Below, one piece after another: positions 12,101-25,487 of a DNA stretch of 64,000 nt. Origin of the DNA: Leptoclinus maculatus (taxonomy: Eukaryota > Chordata > Actinopteri > Perciformes > Stichaeidae). The stretch's first letter is position 1, and each line of letters opens with the position of its first letter. A program made the position numbers and the translations under genes. Location of the stretch: contig JAVDOI010000010.1 of NCBI GenBank assembly GCA_032191485.1, positions 2,420,197-2,484,196 of the forward strand, read 5' to 3'. The notes beneath the pieces are model-generated. The model did not search any database. It saw only the letters and a list, made by a program, of their open reading frames with translations, and was not told the DNA's origin.

Positions 12101-13184
12101 ACAGGCTCTGTGAAATCCTGGGTTGCCAAGAACGGTGGGAAGAGAGGAGAGGCAGGGGGAAAAGCCAGGAAAAGGTCCAAGTCACTTTGTTCTTCTTTTT
12201 GGAAACGAACTCTGGTTGAACCCAGGGAGACGCCAGACAGTTTACAAAGAGCTCAGGCATTACTCTCTCTCCCTTCTCCAAGCCTTGCAATTTAGAAACA
12301 GGGCCCCAACCTACTGTAGCTTTCTCCTCACAGAGAGCACTTTAACCTTTAAATCTGATGAAAATCCCAAAGTGTCTGCTGGTTCCTTCTAGTTTTTTTT
12401 TTTTTAGGGGGGGGGGGGGGGTGTTTTGAAAAAACCTGTGCCAAACTCTGACTCATGAGAATGAAATGTCTGCCAATAAGGCTTCATGTAAAATTAAGGA
12501 AAATGGCACTGCCTCCATACCGACCCTGTGTTTATTTTTAACTGTCATGGCTGTTGAGTGCAACCGACCAGACGAAGCGACAAGGCTATCTCGATAACCT
12601 CAAAAGACAGCTTCAACGTTGTGCTCCACCGATAAGGTTGTATTGGATGTTTTGTTTTATTTCCTCCCTCTCAAACCTCGCTCGGCCCCATCCCTCAGAG
12701 GATATCCACAGGCTTTCGTCACGTGAGCCGCTCTTCTTTTAATCTGCTCTTAAGTGAGTAATAATTCACACATTCCTTTTCATGACTTTGACTCTTGTTG
12801 CAAACATAAACAGAAAAATCCCTCTGACCTGCCTCTGCGTTTAAAAACAGCTCACTTAGCAAACACCATCAAACTCAGGGCCAAGGAAAACAGACGTGGC
12901 GGGGTGAGAGAGCCCAGCCCCAGAAAAAAGGACCAAATGTCGGCATGAAAACACTCCAGTCCAATGACAGCCCCTCTTCTGGGGCCGGTGAGACGTTTGA
13001 CAGGGAAAACGTATCACAAATCAGAAGAATTTCTTCTTCTTTTTTTTATGCCCAATACATTTACAGTGTGCGAGAGAGAGAGAGAGAGAGGAATGTCAGG
13101 ATGATGTTTGCAAAATAAAGTAAAGAGGTGACGCTATACGACACTGGGGATACACTATTAGTCCACAACACTGACACTATGCTA

Positions 13185-14080
<896 letters not shown>

Positions 14081-14265
14081 CTTGCCTGTGCTTCGTCTAA
14101 GCTTTGGTCTGTGATGGTCATTATTTGCTGTAATATGTCTCCGATGTCCTGCTTTCTTCCCTCTCCGTCCGTCCCCGCCGTGCCATCCTGCATATGCTGC
14201 GCCAGGCCGGGGTGTCCGGCCATGCCTACCCCGTGGGAGTGCATCAACCGAGGCTGCTCGTCCAT
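14081..14265 (-). CDS. pbx1: PBX1-type homeobox protein, coding exon 1 (N-terminus, start of PBC-A domain)
   Basis: PBX1 is a nuclear TALE-homeodomain protein that binds DNA together with HOX and MEIS/PREP partners. The minus strand encodes a peptide beginning [20 protein letters not shown] and ending in [20 protein letters not shown]. This matches the PBX1 N-terminus far better than PBX3, which begins MDDQSR. The [10 protein letters not shown] segment near residue 40 opens the PBC-A region used for MEIS/PREP contact and nuclear export. I chose the ATG at 14265-14263 because it has A at -3 and G at +4 and gives the family start; an ATG directly before it (14268) has a weak context. An in-frame TAA at 14304-14302 closes the frame upstream. 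The exon ends at 14081 before a GTGAGG donor, with the Arg codon split (AG|G). The protein continues in exon 2. Whether this is the teleost a or b copy cannot be decided here. Confidence 0.93.
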
Positions 14266-14443
14266 CATTGACCACGGTCCCTGCTGCCTCGCCTCCAACT
14301 TTTAAATTTTTATATCAAGAGGTTGGGGGGGAAAAAGAAGAAAAATATCCTCGGAAATTCCTCTGCGTCTCTGTCAGCCCCGACACTCCTCCTTTTTCCT
14401 TGGTAAGCTTTTCTGGATTTGGGAGGAGGGAGACTGACAAACC

Positions 14444-14519
<76 letters not shown>

Positions 14520-14905
14520 CTCTCCCAGCTGGTTTAGGTGAAATCTGATCTGAATCGCTGCTTTTGGCTTTAGCCACTCCTGCACCGCTACTGTAGGGAA
14601 GGAGCGAAACAAAAAGCAGGATTCAACATTAAAGGCTCCTAATCTGATTAAAAGTGGAGCGCGTCGAGCTCCTCTTGTGTGAAACCTCCGATGTAGCCTC
14701 CTCGCGAGCTTGACGCGCTAAGGACTCAACTTGCCTTTGAAGGTTTCGGATACAAAGTAACCACCAACTGTTATTGTTCCGCTTATGTCTGGTAACTGAC
14801 TCATAATCAGAGTATGGATGGAAAGCCTCCGCCCCTCGAGCCACGATTGGAGAAGAAGGAGCGCGCAAGTCCCACCTCGGTCCTCTCCGAAAACGTCAAT
14901 CATCC
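14266..14905 (-). promoter_or_regulatory. pbx1: pbx1 5' UTR and proximal promoter region
   Basis: On the minus strand upstream of the pbx1 start there is a CCAAT box (14850-14846), a GC box GGGGCGG (14835-14829) and, further upstream, TGATTGAC (14902-14895) overlapping a TGACGT half-CRE. No TATA box is evident. A (GA)n tract (14514-14443) lies between the promoter motifs and the ATG, so it is probably transcribed as 5' UTR. The transcription start site is not fixed by sequence; somewhere around 14700-14800 is a guess. Confidence 0.55.
14443..14514 (-). repeat. (GA)n microsatellite in pbx1 5' UTR/promoter
   Basis: This is (CT)n on the plus strand, about 72 bp with one TTT interruption near 14460. 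It sits about 180-250 nt upstream of the pbx1 ATG and would be a GA-rich stretch of the leader if the transcript starts upstream of it. Confidence 0.95.
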
Positions 14906-15261
14906 TCCTCGGGAAGGTGGGACACTGTAATAAACATAAAGAGATGTGACCGGACCGGGTGGCTATACAGTGATGGATAGAGAGTGAATATGTAGCCTAA
15001 TAAATAATTGTGAGTGGCAGTGAAGCTCTGACCCAACAGGACAGCATGGCGGTGCTTGTGGAAGACACTCTGTCAACCCTGACTATATATTTTCCGGCTG
15101 AATATTTACATCCTTGTAATCAGTCAAAGGAATAATAAATCAAGATGAATTTATTAGTTTGTGGGAAGCACTTTTACAAGCCTTTTGTTGTATCACGGGA
15201 CCACAGCCGTTGTTATAGCAAATGTACTGGTGCCACAGTCTAACCTGTATTTAAACATCCT

Positions 15262-15610
15262 GGCACAACTATTTTTTATAATTGATTAAAGTGGAACTCT
15301 GCCAAATTGTATTCATCAAAGTCTGTTTACACATCTTGGGGGAGGACTACTGCATATGTGATAAAATGTTGTATAAAGTCTTTTGGGGCTCCAGAGGGAG
15401 CTGTGCCAAATCTGCCAAATTGCCTCAAGTGATGTCACTTGAGTCATCGCTGGTTGGGTCTAAATGTGAAGCTCAGACTCTGTAGCCCGCTCCTCGTCTC
15501 TGCTTGCGGGTAGAGACTTAAGGCTACACTCTCCACTGCGAGCATTGCACCACCCGAATCTCCAGCCAAACTGTTAGCGGATGAGTTGCATTGTGGGTAA
15601 TGAAGGTGGC
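15262..15610 (+). mobile_element. Teleost interspersed repeat (GGCTCCAGAGGGAGCTG family)
   Basis: GTCTGTTTACACATCTTGGG, GTTGTATAAAGTCTTTTGG, GGCTCCAGAGGGAGCTGTG and CAAGTGATGTCACTTGAGTC in this order match by memory a dispersed element found across percomorph genomes. It includes a hairpin word, CAAGTGATGTCACTTG. No coding capacity is seen. Confidence 0.7.
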
Positions 15611-15849
15611 CAGGTTTTTAAAAAGGTAGAAGAATGTGAAAAGAATAAAAACAGTAATAATAAATAAATAAAATAGCCTATATCTCTGGTTCTCCTGCAT
15701 ACATTTTGACACTATTCTAAATTTGAAACTATCCATTGTGAGTCTGACAATTTTATCGGAGTGCAATGCTAAATTATAATTCACCAGTTCCAGCTGATCA
15801 AGTGTGATTATTTGGTATTCTATGTCATAAAAAAAATCATAATTTCTCT

Positions 15850-15980
15850 GTTTTTTTTTACTGTTGGTCGGTCAAGCAATTTGAAGACGTCCACTAGGGC
15901 TTTGGGAATTTCTTTCATATTTTATAGACGACAAGATTAATCAAAGACGACAATAATTGTTAGTTGCATGCAGCCCTAAA
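15850..15980 (-). mobile_element. Teleost interspersed repeat (AGGGCTGCAACTAAC family), partial
   Basis: The minus strand from 15977 reads AGGGCTGCATGCAACTAACA, then GATTAATC words, CCCAAAGCCC, GACGTCTTCAAATTGCTTG and GACCGACCAACAGT. This is the characteristic order for the family also present at 10090-10385. Confidence 0.75.
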
Positions 15981-18589
15981 CCAGACCTGTATTTGAATTG
16001 CAGTTTGCATCAAACATGCAATATTTGTTGTTGCATGCAAATTATCTCCCATTAACACCAAAAGAAATAACTAACTCGTACGATGGACATGCTGCAGTTC
16101 TGCGGCTCAGAGTCTGGTCTCTGCTACATCCAAATGCTTCCTTCCCTTCTTTTACTGGCCGGACAGAAATCGATCAGTCAGTTTTCTCATTACGTGCTGA
16201 ATAGGGAGGTAGGGCAGTAATTGTCACAAGGGGCAGGGTGAGGTTGAGGGTAGTGGTGGTGATAATGTCTGACACTAAGGAGCTGCAAGACTGCACAGTA
16301 CAGCCCTGAAATGGAAGTCTGCAGTCCAACAGCCATTCTGCTTTTATTTTATACTCTATTTAACGGGGTCATAATGACGGAGGAGTACCTTTGTGTCGTA
16401 GACCTTACAAAGGAGATGATGGTTCAGTTGAAAACAGACATACTCTGAAATGTTCATCAGACACATCGTATACTTTTATTTCTGACCCAATGATTCGTCT
16501 ACTAAAGAGTCAGGTTGATTAGTGTGAAATACAGTATGATCTAAAGAGCTCTTTTTTTTGCTGTATATTAAGATCCATTCCACCGTTAGCCAACAGAAAG
16601 AAATGACCCGATTGCCTGTGGATGCTTTTGGGAAAGTAAACTCTGAACAGAATAAATAAGACCTTGTTTGTGTCTCTGATTGCTGTATTTCAGAAAAGGC
16701 AGCATTTGAAGCCTTAATGAAAGAGAGAAAAGAAATCATCTGACATAGCATATTTCCCCCCCTATTAAAAGCAAATGTGTTGTTGCAGCATTAATAATCC
16801 TGCAAATTAAAAAGAAAAAGTGGGATTTGATTAGAATTGCAAATGAATTTGGATGTAAAAATATTCGTATAAATAGTAGATGTTTTTCTCCAGAAGTTGC
16901 AGAGTTGTTTTTCAGAGAGTAAAAATGTTAATGCCATGCATGTCGAATCCCCAAAAGAAATGTGAACTAGTTGAGTTTGTTGAGTCGTGTTTACCATCAT
17001 CCAGTGAGGCTGCTCTGATGAATATGGAAGAAGACAGAATGTACCATAGATGATACTACATTTGTGATAGGAAAATGTCTGCTTTTGCAAATGTTTCGCA
17101 CAAGCAGACCCAACTAAAATAATGTAAGTATTTGTGTAATGTTGTTTGGATGGTCTACCCAATTCAACATCGATAAGCAGAATAGAAACACTTGATGAAT
17201 GGTTTATAACACAATATGTGAAGGAAGACAGCCACACACTCGTAGCCACGATGCAAAAAAAAAAGGGTATTGAGAATAACCTGTCATGTCGAAACGTTTG
17301 TAAATGATTAACTGTGGTCAGCACCTCTCCAACACTGGTGTGCGTTACTCCTCTCTCTCATCTTATAACACACTACAACACTGTTGAATTTTTGTAACAT
17401 TTATTTTTTGTGTTTATTGATGTATTTGTCAATGCTTGATAACTTATAACGTAGCTGTATAAAGCATACACACGTACAAATCATTCACAAGCAGTTTTAA
17501 AACTGTTGATAAATGTGTTCAAAACTCAAGAAACATTATTACATATCATTACAACTATGTTATGTTGTCAAGCATTCATTATTAAGTGTTAATAAACTAC
17601 ACTGCTTATAAATGCTAAATTGGAGGGTACAAATAATGTGTTACCTGATATCTTATAATCTAATCAAACCTCAATATTTCAAGCTACTAATAACCAATAA
17701 CAAACTAATACTGACTCCACAACACTCGTTCTCCCATCTTGACCGGGGTCAAACAACCCCCCCACCCCCCATAGAGAGCTGCAGGTCAGAGCAGGGTAAG
17801 TTATGTATGAGCTAGGAACACACCGAGGGAGGAAAGCAGCAACTGCATGGCACATCTCTCCAGGAAGTAACCTTGATGAAAAATTCAGTTGTTTGCAGCT
17901 CTTGGCGTCCCTCAGGCATGAATAAAGTGAGGCCCAGACAGAGAGAAAAGACCTGGGCTCAGCTTGAAACTACTCACCGACCCACTGCTGAAGAACAAAC
18001 ACATCGGCCGGCATTAGGAGATGGGCGCGAATTAAACTTTAATCACACCTCAGATAGATTAAGCGACAGGAGTCGAGTCAGCATTTCCAAGCCCTTGGCC
18101 TGCCTCTGCTCACCATCCTCCTTTGAACTCCAGATACATTAAATACCCACAAGTTCCAGTTTCTTTGCACCTCAGATTAGCTTTTAAGCATAAGAGGTAC
18201 TTGAAACAAACCGGAGGTAGAGAGCAAAACCTGCAGCTGCCCAGTCATTAATGGAATGTTGTATATAAATCATCCCATTAAAAGGTTGCCACGGAGATTT
18301 AGTATGGCACCTCCATAAAGTTGGGGAGTTGCGAGAGACATATTCACTGTCAAGAGTGATGCAGCAGAGGTCGAGATATCCTTCTAGTCTTATATGCTTT
18401 ACACTTTAATTCCTTAGTATAGGTCAAGGTCCGAACATGCTGGATCCCACACTCGGATAATAGTAAAATGAAGATGGCTGAATTCCATTTATGCTTCAGT
18501 TTCAGGGTCTTGGTTCCTTAGCTCCCTGCTTACATGAATGGCATGATATAATTTAATGATATGACTGTCTAGACACTCTAGAAAGTTTA

Positions 18590-19345
18590 TTGTTGAACCT
18601 CAGATCCAGGAGGAGCATTGCGGGTCCCGTCCTGGTCGTGGAACCGTGGACCAGCTCTTTACCCTTGCAGGTCATTGAAGTTTGTCTCCATTCAGTCATC
18701 CAGTGTTTTGGGTGACTTGGAGAAGCCTTACAACCGTGTCCCCTGGGGAGTCCCGTTGGGGGTACAGCGGGAATATGTGGGGCCGGGGTCACTGCCAAGA
18801 GCCATCCGGTGTGTGTTTGTCTAACCACAGTAAGTCAGTACCTCCGAGACTGAGGCCATGGTCCTCTGTCAGTAAACGGTGGATTGCAGAATCCGGTTTG
18901 GGAGTGAGTCACTGCCCCAAGCGAGGGAGTTCAAGTATGTCGGGGTCTTGTTCACAGGTAAAAAAGTAGCAGGAGATGGACAGGCAGTTCGCTGTGACGT
19001 CAGCAGTCAGTCATGCATTGAACCGTATACCATTGTGGTGAAGATGGAACAAAGCCGGACAGCAAAGCTCTGGATTTACCAGTACATCTATGTTCCAACC
19101 CTCACCGATGGTCAGTACCTTGGTGGTGACCGAAAGAATGAGATCTCAGACACAAGCAGCCAAAAATAGCTTCCCTTTAAAGGGTGGCTGGGCTCAGGCT
19201 TAGAGAGAGGGTGAGGAGCTCAGACATTCAGAGGGAGGAAGGTCCATCTAATCTGGATGCCCCCTGAACGTCTTCCTTTAGAGGTTTTCCGGACACGTCC
19301 CTGTGGAAAGTGAAAACACCGTCTTCACATGCTGGGACAGCTGAA
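18590..19345 (+). mobile_element. Degenerate non-LTR retrotransposon (LINE) ORF2 fragment, reverse transcriptase to C-terminal region
   Basis: The 5' part reads like the fish LINE segment TTGAACCTCAGATCCAGGAG ... GTCCTGGTCGTGGAAC ... GACTTGGAGAAGCC, which in intact copies encodes the RT stretch around DLEKAFD. The 3' part encodes EFKYVGVLFTGK, VVKMEQSRTAKLWIYQYIYV and PTLTDGQ, then RNA-level similarity to RVAGLSLRDRVRSS and RMPPGRLPLEVFRARP. The central RT catalytic part is missing at about 18825, and there are frameshifts and stops, so the copy is dead. It is L2/Rex1-like by general appearance; the exact clade is not certain. Confidence 0.85.
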
Positions 19346-20131
19346 CAGAACCGAGCCGTCCTTGTTTTTATTATGCAGTAACACCTGTGCTTTTTCTATT
19401 CGACTGTCGACTGTGAAAAAGGTCTATCTCCAAAATGAAACTGAAAAGAATCTTTCATCAGACATTCTCTGCCGAGTCTAAAGCCACCAGTTTATATTTC
19501 AGGCGTTTTGATAAAAATGTGTATAGTTTCAAAGCTGAAGCCTCCTGATGACAGCGTCGGGCTCCTTTTCTAAAAACTCCCTTAACAGCAGCAAAAAACA
19601 CAATACACCAGTTTCCACAGGCTGATCTACTCCTCGTGATGAAACTTCATGTGTGGAGTTGGCGTAGCGCCCCTTTAATTTAGTCCTGGCAGTGAATATG
19701 ATGGCGGTTTTCTCAGTAACCACCTGGAGATGAAGCTTATTTCTTCATCTTTTCTGAAACTTAATTCCAGAAACCTGTTTTAAATAATGTATTTTTCGGG
19801 GGAAACAGGTGAACTGATGTTGCCTCTGTGCCTTCATTTAAGGATATTACATTTTGGTTAAGATGGAGAATGTATTATGCGTTTCCCTGTTAGTTTGAGG
19901 AAACTAATTTCTGCCTTCAGCCCAGCAGGATTTTCCTGTATCTCGTTGCCAATGATAATTATTTACGTGGATAAGCTGGATGTGCCTTTGCGCAGCTGAG
20001 GCTGGGTCAGGGTGAAGGATGACTGATATGAAGGGGTTGACCTGTCACATAGCATTTGACTTACTATCCTTGGAACAGGATAAAAGGGGAGCCAAATGTC
20101 AAGTGATACAAGTGACGCATCCTCACACACA

Positions 20132-20132
<1 letters not shown>

Positions 20133-20189
<57 letters not shown>

Positions 20190-20204
20190 ACACACACACA
20201 CACA
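20133..20204. repeat. (CA)n microsatellite
   Basis: About 72 bp of CA, with one CC interruption near 20189. It generates artefactual His/Thr and Cys/Val ORFs on both strands. Confidence 0.97.
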
Positions 20205-20399
20205 GAGGGTTGAGGAGATGAATGTTTTATAATAAAACCTAAAAACCCACCAGCCATTCTGTGGATGGCATGTAAAAACAGTAAGCTTATCATTTCCGTG
20301 AAAATAATAGTCACCGGTGGCACTCGCAGTGTGTGTCAGCCACAGGATTTCCATGCCCTTTTCCGTGAGTGTGTCTGTTCTTGCTGTAGGGCCCCTGTA

Positions 20400-20770
20400 A
20401 GCCCTTAGACCTCTTGGCAAAGCGTGGGCTGTGCCTGGTGGGGGGAGATGTGACGGATGCCGGAGCCTCGGAGCTCGCTAGCTGCTCTGTGAATTTTCCC
20501 AGACTCATTTGCATTCATAAAGAGCCTACCCCTTGTCACAGAGTGTTTTCTTTTTTTAGTCTGCCTCCAAAAATCCTGTGTGACTCCTGGTGGGAGTGCG
20601 CCGGGAAAATCCGACTGTCAAAGACGACAAGATGAATGAATCCCGGTGTCAGACAAGTGTGGCTTCAACGATGACAGATGGAGGAGAGCTGTCCCTCCGT
20701 CGATCGGTAGGCTTCATTTTGGAATAAATAAATCTGAATTTCACCCCCTCCCATAATTACAAGTGTTGCT
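20400..20770. promoter_or_regulatory. Candidate conserved non-coding element upstream of pbx1
   Basis: This is repeat-free sequence with an exact inverse octamer ATTTGCAT (20507-20514) next to TTCATAAAGAG, and CCATAATTACAAG at about 20751. Enhancer function for pbx1 is inference. Confidence 0.3.
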
Positions 20771-22139
20771 TTATTTGACGGCTCTCTGTGTTTGTTGATG
20801 GGAGTGTCTGTTGATACGTGTGCATGTGTGTGTGCGTGTGTGTGTGTGTGTGGTGGGTGGTGTCACTGACCAGGTGACAGCTTGATTTAATTCCACATGG
20901 GAGTGACTGCAGTGTGGTGCAGTGGTTTTTCAATCCTGACTTTTCAGTCTAGCTTTTGTAATCAAGCGTTGATGCGCACGTGGAACAGCAGGTGAACGTA
21001 AACATGCAATTAGATGCAATTAATTTCCAAATTCTCCTCAGGCATCTGCTGCTAAAGGGTCCATGAGCAAAATGCTGCATCCACCCCCCCCCATTAGAGA
21101 AGTTGTTCTGTATGTAACCCTGCACTCTGACCTCATGTGAAAGAAGGGCAGGGACATCACAAGGAATTCTGGGAGCCCATTATCATTCTCTTCTTCTAAA
21201 AAAAAAAAAAAAACTGCCGTACAATGAACTGCTGTTACCGGAGGACCCCAAAACATTAATTTTCACAGATTCCTTTGTGCAAAAAATGAAAAAAAAAGAA
21301 GCGACACGAGGCTTTGAAGAGCTTGTCGTTTTTTTTTCCACAAAAAAGTAGAAAACAACAGAGCAAGTTGAATGTGAGCGACACAGATTCCCTAAACCTC
21401 AAAGAACGCGGCGCAAGTGGAGGATGATAAAAAAGGAGAACATCTGGTGAGCCGAGCACAGTGCCAGGAAGAGACAAAGCCATGTGTCTGGCAAACACAT
21501 ACCTACACACATACCGCACACACACACACACACACAAACATTTATTCATGCATGCACACTCAAACCCGCCTGCCCCTGAACTTGCAAACACGCAAAGAAA
21601 AGCACACGCACTAACAGTCACACACATACATGCACGTTACATTCATTGTGCCAGCACTCACGCACAGCAGGGTGCAGTTCCAGAGAAAGAAATAAGAAAA
21701 AGAAAAAGTAGGATGTGATTGGAGAGTCTGCTGTTCAGACAAGACTAATCTGCATACTCAGAGGCTTAGAAGTGAATATGCATGAGAGAATAAAACGCTA
21801 TGCCTTCGAGCAGACCACCCGCTCTCTTTGGATTACTGTGCCCACCTCCGAGCCTTTTATCTTCTTGCTAGCATGCAATCAAGTTGATTTAGTTTGCACT
21901 GGCTGATGGTTTCATACAATGGATTGGACTAAAGAGATGTTAACCTTGTTGAGAAAAATTAAAACAGTCACAAAGCAAAAGGAAAGGAAAAAAAAAAATA
22001 AAGGGTTTCAAATTTGACCAATAATATATGTACCAGAGTTATCCTTGAGGGTGTTTTTTCATGCATATTTTCAGGCCTGATTTAGTTGACTGTAAGAAGA
22101 ATTAACTGAAGATAGAAAAGCAAAATAGAGAGAGAATGA

Positions 22140-22420
22140 ATATTTGGATGAACTGTGCAGTATTAGACACAGAGCTCTGATGACCCATCAAATATTGAAG
22201 AAATGTCTGCTGGAACCATGAATTCATATTTCAGACAGACTTCCTCTAAGACTGTCCTCGCCAATGAATGAATATTTCATTTCAGAAAATGGAGTGGCCC
22301 TGAAAGGCACCATTACCAAACCCAAACGTCAGGGGGAAAACATTCCCCGCATTTAGCTGGAAGTTAGGGTGAAATGATAAGAGCCGTCCATGCGTAACAC
22401 AATCAGATGGGGTTATGCAT
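22140..22420. promoter_or_regulatory. Candidate conserved non-coding element upstream of pbx1
   Basis: This unique stretch contains CATCAAATATTG, ACCATGAATTCATATTTCAG and AATGAATGAATATTTCATTT. It is not low-complexity and not recognised as a repeat. Only its composition supports the call. Confidence 0.25.
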
Positions 22421-22466
22421 TGGCATCACATTAGCATGACTGTATTTGACTGGATGGCAGCATACG

Positions 22467-22509
22467 TGTGTGTGTGTGTGTGTGTGTGCGTGTGTGTGTG
22501 TGTGTGTGT
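22467..22509. repeat. (GT)n microsatellite
   Basis: About 43 bp of GT with one GC. Confidence 0.95.
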
Positions 22510-22793
22510 AGGTTTTCCCAAATGACTCAAATGAGAAACCGGGGAACTCGGAGCAAAAGGGTTTTCAATTCATCATTTTGCTCATCTGGTGAAAAGGAGC
22601 AATAGTCAACCATGTTTTAAAACTCAGCTCACACAGAGTCAGTGCATTAACGTGAAGAGAAGTAATCTGATCTGTTTGGTAATTATCACATTTTAGTAAA
22701 GGTAGTTTATTTTTGTATTTTTCAGGCTAAGAATATTAGAATATCCCATTTAGATAAGCTAGATTCCTGCTGGAGATACCTCATTATTATTAT

Positions 22794-22824
<31 letters not shown>

Positions 22825-22938
22825 AAGTGTGCACATGTGTATTGAAAATGCTCTTAAATCCACAAAACAACAACTATACATTGCAACTAATAAACAAGTG
22901 ACAGGGCATGGGTTCAGTTTCAGGGACACAAGGGCCGG

Positions 22939-23165
22939 CAGTGGTGGAAAGTACATCAACTTAATCACTGTGTTCCAGTACGCTTTTGAGATACTTGTAC
23001 TTTCCTTGAGTATTTCCATTTATTGCCACTTTATACTACTTATATAATGCACTACTCCGCCACATTTATTGGACAGCTATTGTTACTAGTTCCTTGGCTG
23101 TGGTATGCTGAGATTTTACATGCAAAATATATGATCACCTTATAATATATACTGCATAATACATT
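22939..23165 (+). mobile_element. 5' half of teleost non-autonomous DNA transposon (CAGTGGTGGAAAGTA family)
   Basis: It starts CAGTGGTGGAAAGTACAT and continues GAGATACTTGTACTTTCCTT, GAGTATTTCCATTTATTGCC and CCACATTTATTGGACAGC. This is the expected order for the 5' half of the family whose 3' end occurs at 1985-2110. Confidence 0.75.
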
Positions 23166-23275
23166 ATAATGAAATACACATACCCAACAGTACATACACA
23201 ATAGTTAGAATTAGCTGCACCTCCACCAGCTACACCAGTGGACGGAGTTTGCTCGGATGTCATGGTGGTGGTGGT

Positions 23276-23297
23276 GGGGGGGGGGGGGGGGGGGGGG
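23276..23297. repeat. Poly(dG) tract, 22 nt
   Basis: G22, preceded by (GGT)n at 23264-23275. Confidence 0.96.
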
Positions 23298-25487
23298 AGC
23301 TTGTTAATGTTAGCGGTAATGTTGGCTAACTCTGCAGAATGTTCAGCAAGTTAAGACATAATGAAATAAGGTTTTCCTCTTTGATTGTAAACCAGTTTGT
23401 GATACATTTGCGCTTGCAGAGACTAATTAAGACTGCTCTTCATAAACATGCTGAGACAGATACAGCATAGAGCGTGTATGTTGGTAGCTAGCTACAGACA
23501 ACATTTGCATAATCAGGGTGAATAAACAGGGACTAAAAAAAAAACACATTCAAAGAAATTGAGGAAAATTATTCAACGGAAGGGGAAAAAATAGAAAGAC
23601 ATATTTTATCAAGATCTAAAGCCGATCCTTTTCTTTCCTCCCTTTGAACATATTTTATATATGTCCCTTCCTGGGCTCTGTAAATTTGTATATAACGTGA
23701 AGCAAACATTTTGTTTTTGGTTAGATATGCTAACTAGGGAGCAGCATAAACTATATCATACCTTCATAAATCTTTACCTTCATGCAGCAAAAAGTAAAAT
23801 GTTGGTGGAGTAATGTCTTTTTTTTCGGGTGTTGGAAGAAATCTGATCACTCACCAAGCTGCAACTAAACTGGGGCTTTAGAGTAATCAGTAATCACCAA
23901 TGCGACAAGTGCTAGCGCTTTATTTGATTCTTTTTTTTCCGTGTGTGCATTTAAACACCGTTACTGCAACTCATGTCGTACTGCACCGTGTATACCAAGA
24001 GAAGCAGGAGAGGTCATTCCTGAGCAACAACACCTGCAAAGCCTCCGCTTCTCTTCCCGTCTTGAATTTTCCCTGCACATACGGAGAGACAAAGAGTACA
24101 GACAGAGATGTCCGTGGTGCGGAAACAGTTAAAGTCATAAAGACGTACAGTACCTCGGCCCTGACCCCGTGCCCTCCTAGGTATCCCCCTGCGCAGAATT
24201 CTTATTCCCTACCAAACTGACAAAGTGTTTTTAATCTTTTCTTTCCCTCTCTCCTGGAGATTGGGGAAACAAAAATCAATAGCTCCTGGCAGGCGATCTA
24301 GCAGGCTGGTGAATTACAGGGTCTGCGCTGCAACCAGAGCGCTGCATCATAGGGGCCTTGGAATGAGAGACCTTGGGAGAGGCATCAGAGACACGGAGGT
24401 TGCAGGGTCACTCTGGGTCCGCAGTCTGAGGAGTGGGGTATTTACTGCCTAGGCCAGCTCGCCGTGATGAAAAATAACTGCCACGCGGCACAGAGAGAGG
24501 GATGGCTGGGGTGAGAAAGATGGCGAGAGAGACAGATAAGACAGACAGAAAGGAAGGAAGGAAGGAAGCAAGGGAGAGAGAGCGAGGTTGGTGGTGCATA
24601 TATACGAGCAGCTGAGGTCTGGGGAGAGTTTGCTGTGATTTGTGTGTACTCGACTCATGTGCTATGGGCAATACAGGTATGATGTCAAGCAGAAGACTAA
24701 TGCTTTTTTCCCTTCTCTCTCCCAAAAGGGAAATGATTCATTAGCGTTTGGTTATTTAGAACGTGGCAGCTCTGGCCGATCAATATGCATGGGCCAGTCT
24801 GTCAATACGTGATTTCTGCTGGTAATTAGCTGATGTGGGCCAGTGGTTGTGAATATTGCCTGGCAACTGACAGCCTGGTTGTTTCTGTCATCACTGGGGG
24901 GGGGTGCACAGGTGGTAGTAGCTCACAGCTGATCGATAAAACGCTGTGCTTCAAGGTCCAAACCGGGTTCATAAAGACATCGGCCATGATAATATATGGC
25001 GTAAACAGGCATTTCTGAAATTTTCGTTCATTCCGGTATGAAAGAGGGTTTGGATTTTGTGCTAGAAAAAAAAAAAAAAAGAGTCATTCAATCATGAATC
25101 ATAAATAATAACTATGAAAGTTGAAGTTCTACATAAACTTTGAACAGCCATTTCTGTAAACGTACATTTGCTCCAGAGGTGGAGGCTGCATCTCAGGCAC
25201 TATGAAAATGTGTCAAATCACTCAATTATAACAACTCGAGACAGCTGGCAGCGAGACAATTAGGAGTGTGAAAATGATAATGATGATTATGATGAACAAA
25301 AATTTTAATTGCTTTGTTTTCAAAGCAATGACATATTTACAGGCTAATTTGCAACCTCTAGTCTGTCTGTGGCCAACGTGAATTTCTTGGTAACTTTAAC
25401 AACTTGGAAAGGATCAAATCATTGCTGTCTCCCAAATTCTGAGATTTTTTACACTTCTATGGGTCAAGAAAATTCTCCTACTTCTAA

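Noticed and set aside
14310..14612. Arg/Glu- or Ser/Leu-rich ORFs across the GA tract upstream of pbx1
   Set aside because: Low-complexity frames over (GA)n in the 5' UTR; not coding.
16791..17324. Minus-strand ORF of 177 codons
   Set aside because: No recognisable domain or motif, AT-rich composition typical of translated intergenic DNA, and an ORF of this length is not very unlikely by chance across six frames of 64 kb.
23941..24220. Two overlapping plus-strand ORFs (63 and 106 codons) as a small gene
   Set aside because: Neither has a recognisable motif, and the frames shadow one another.
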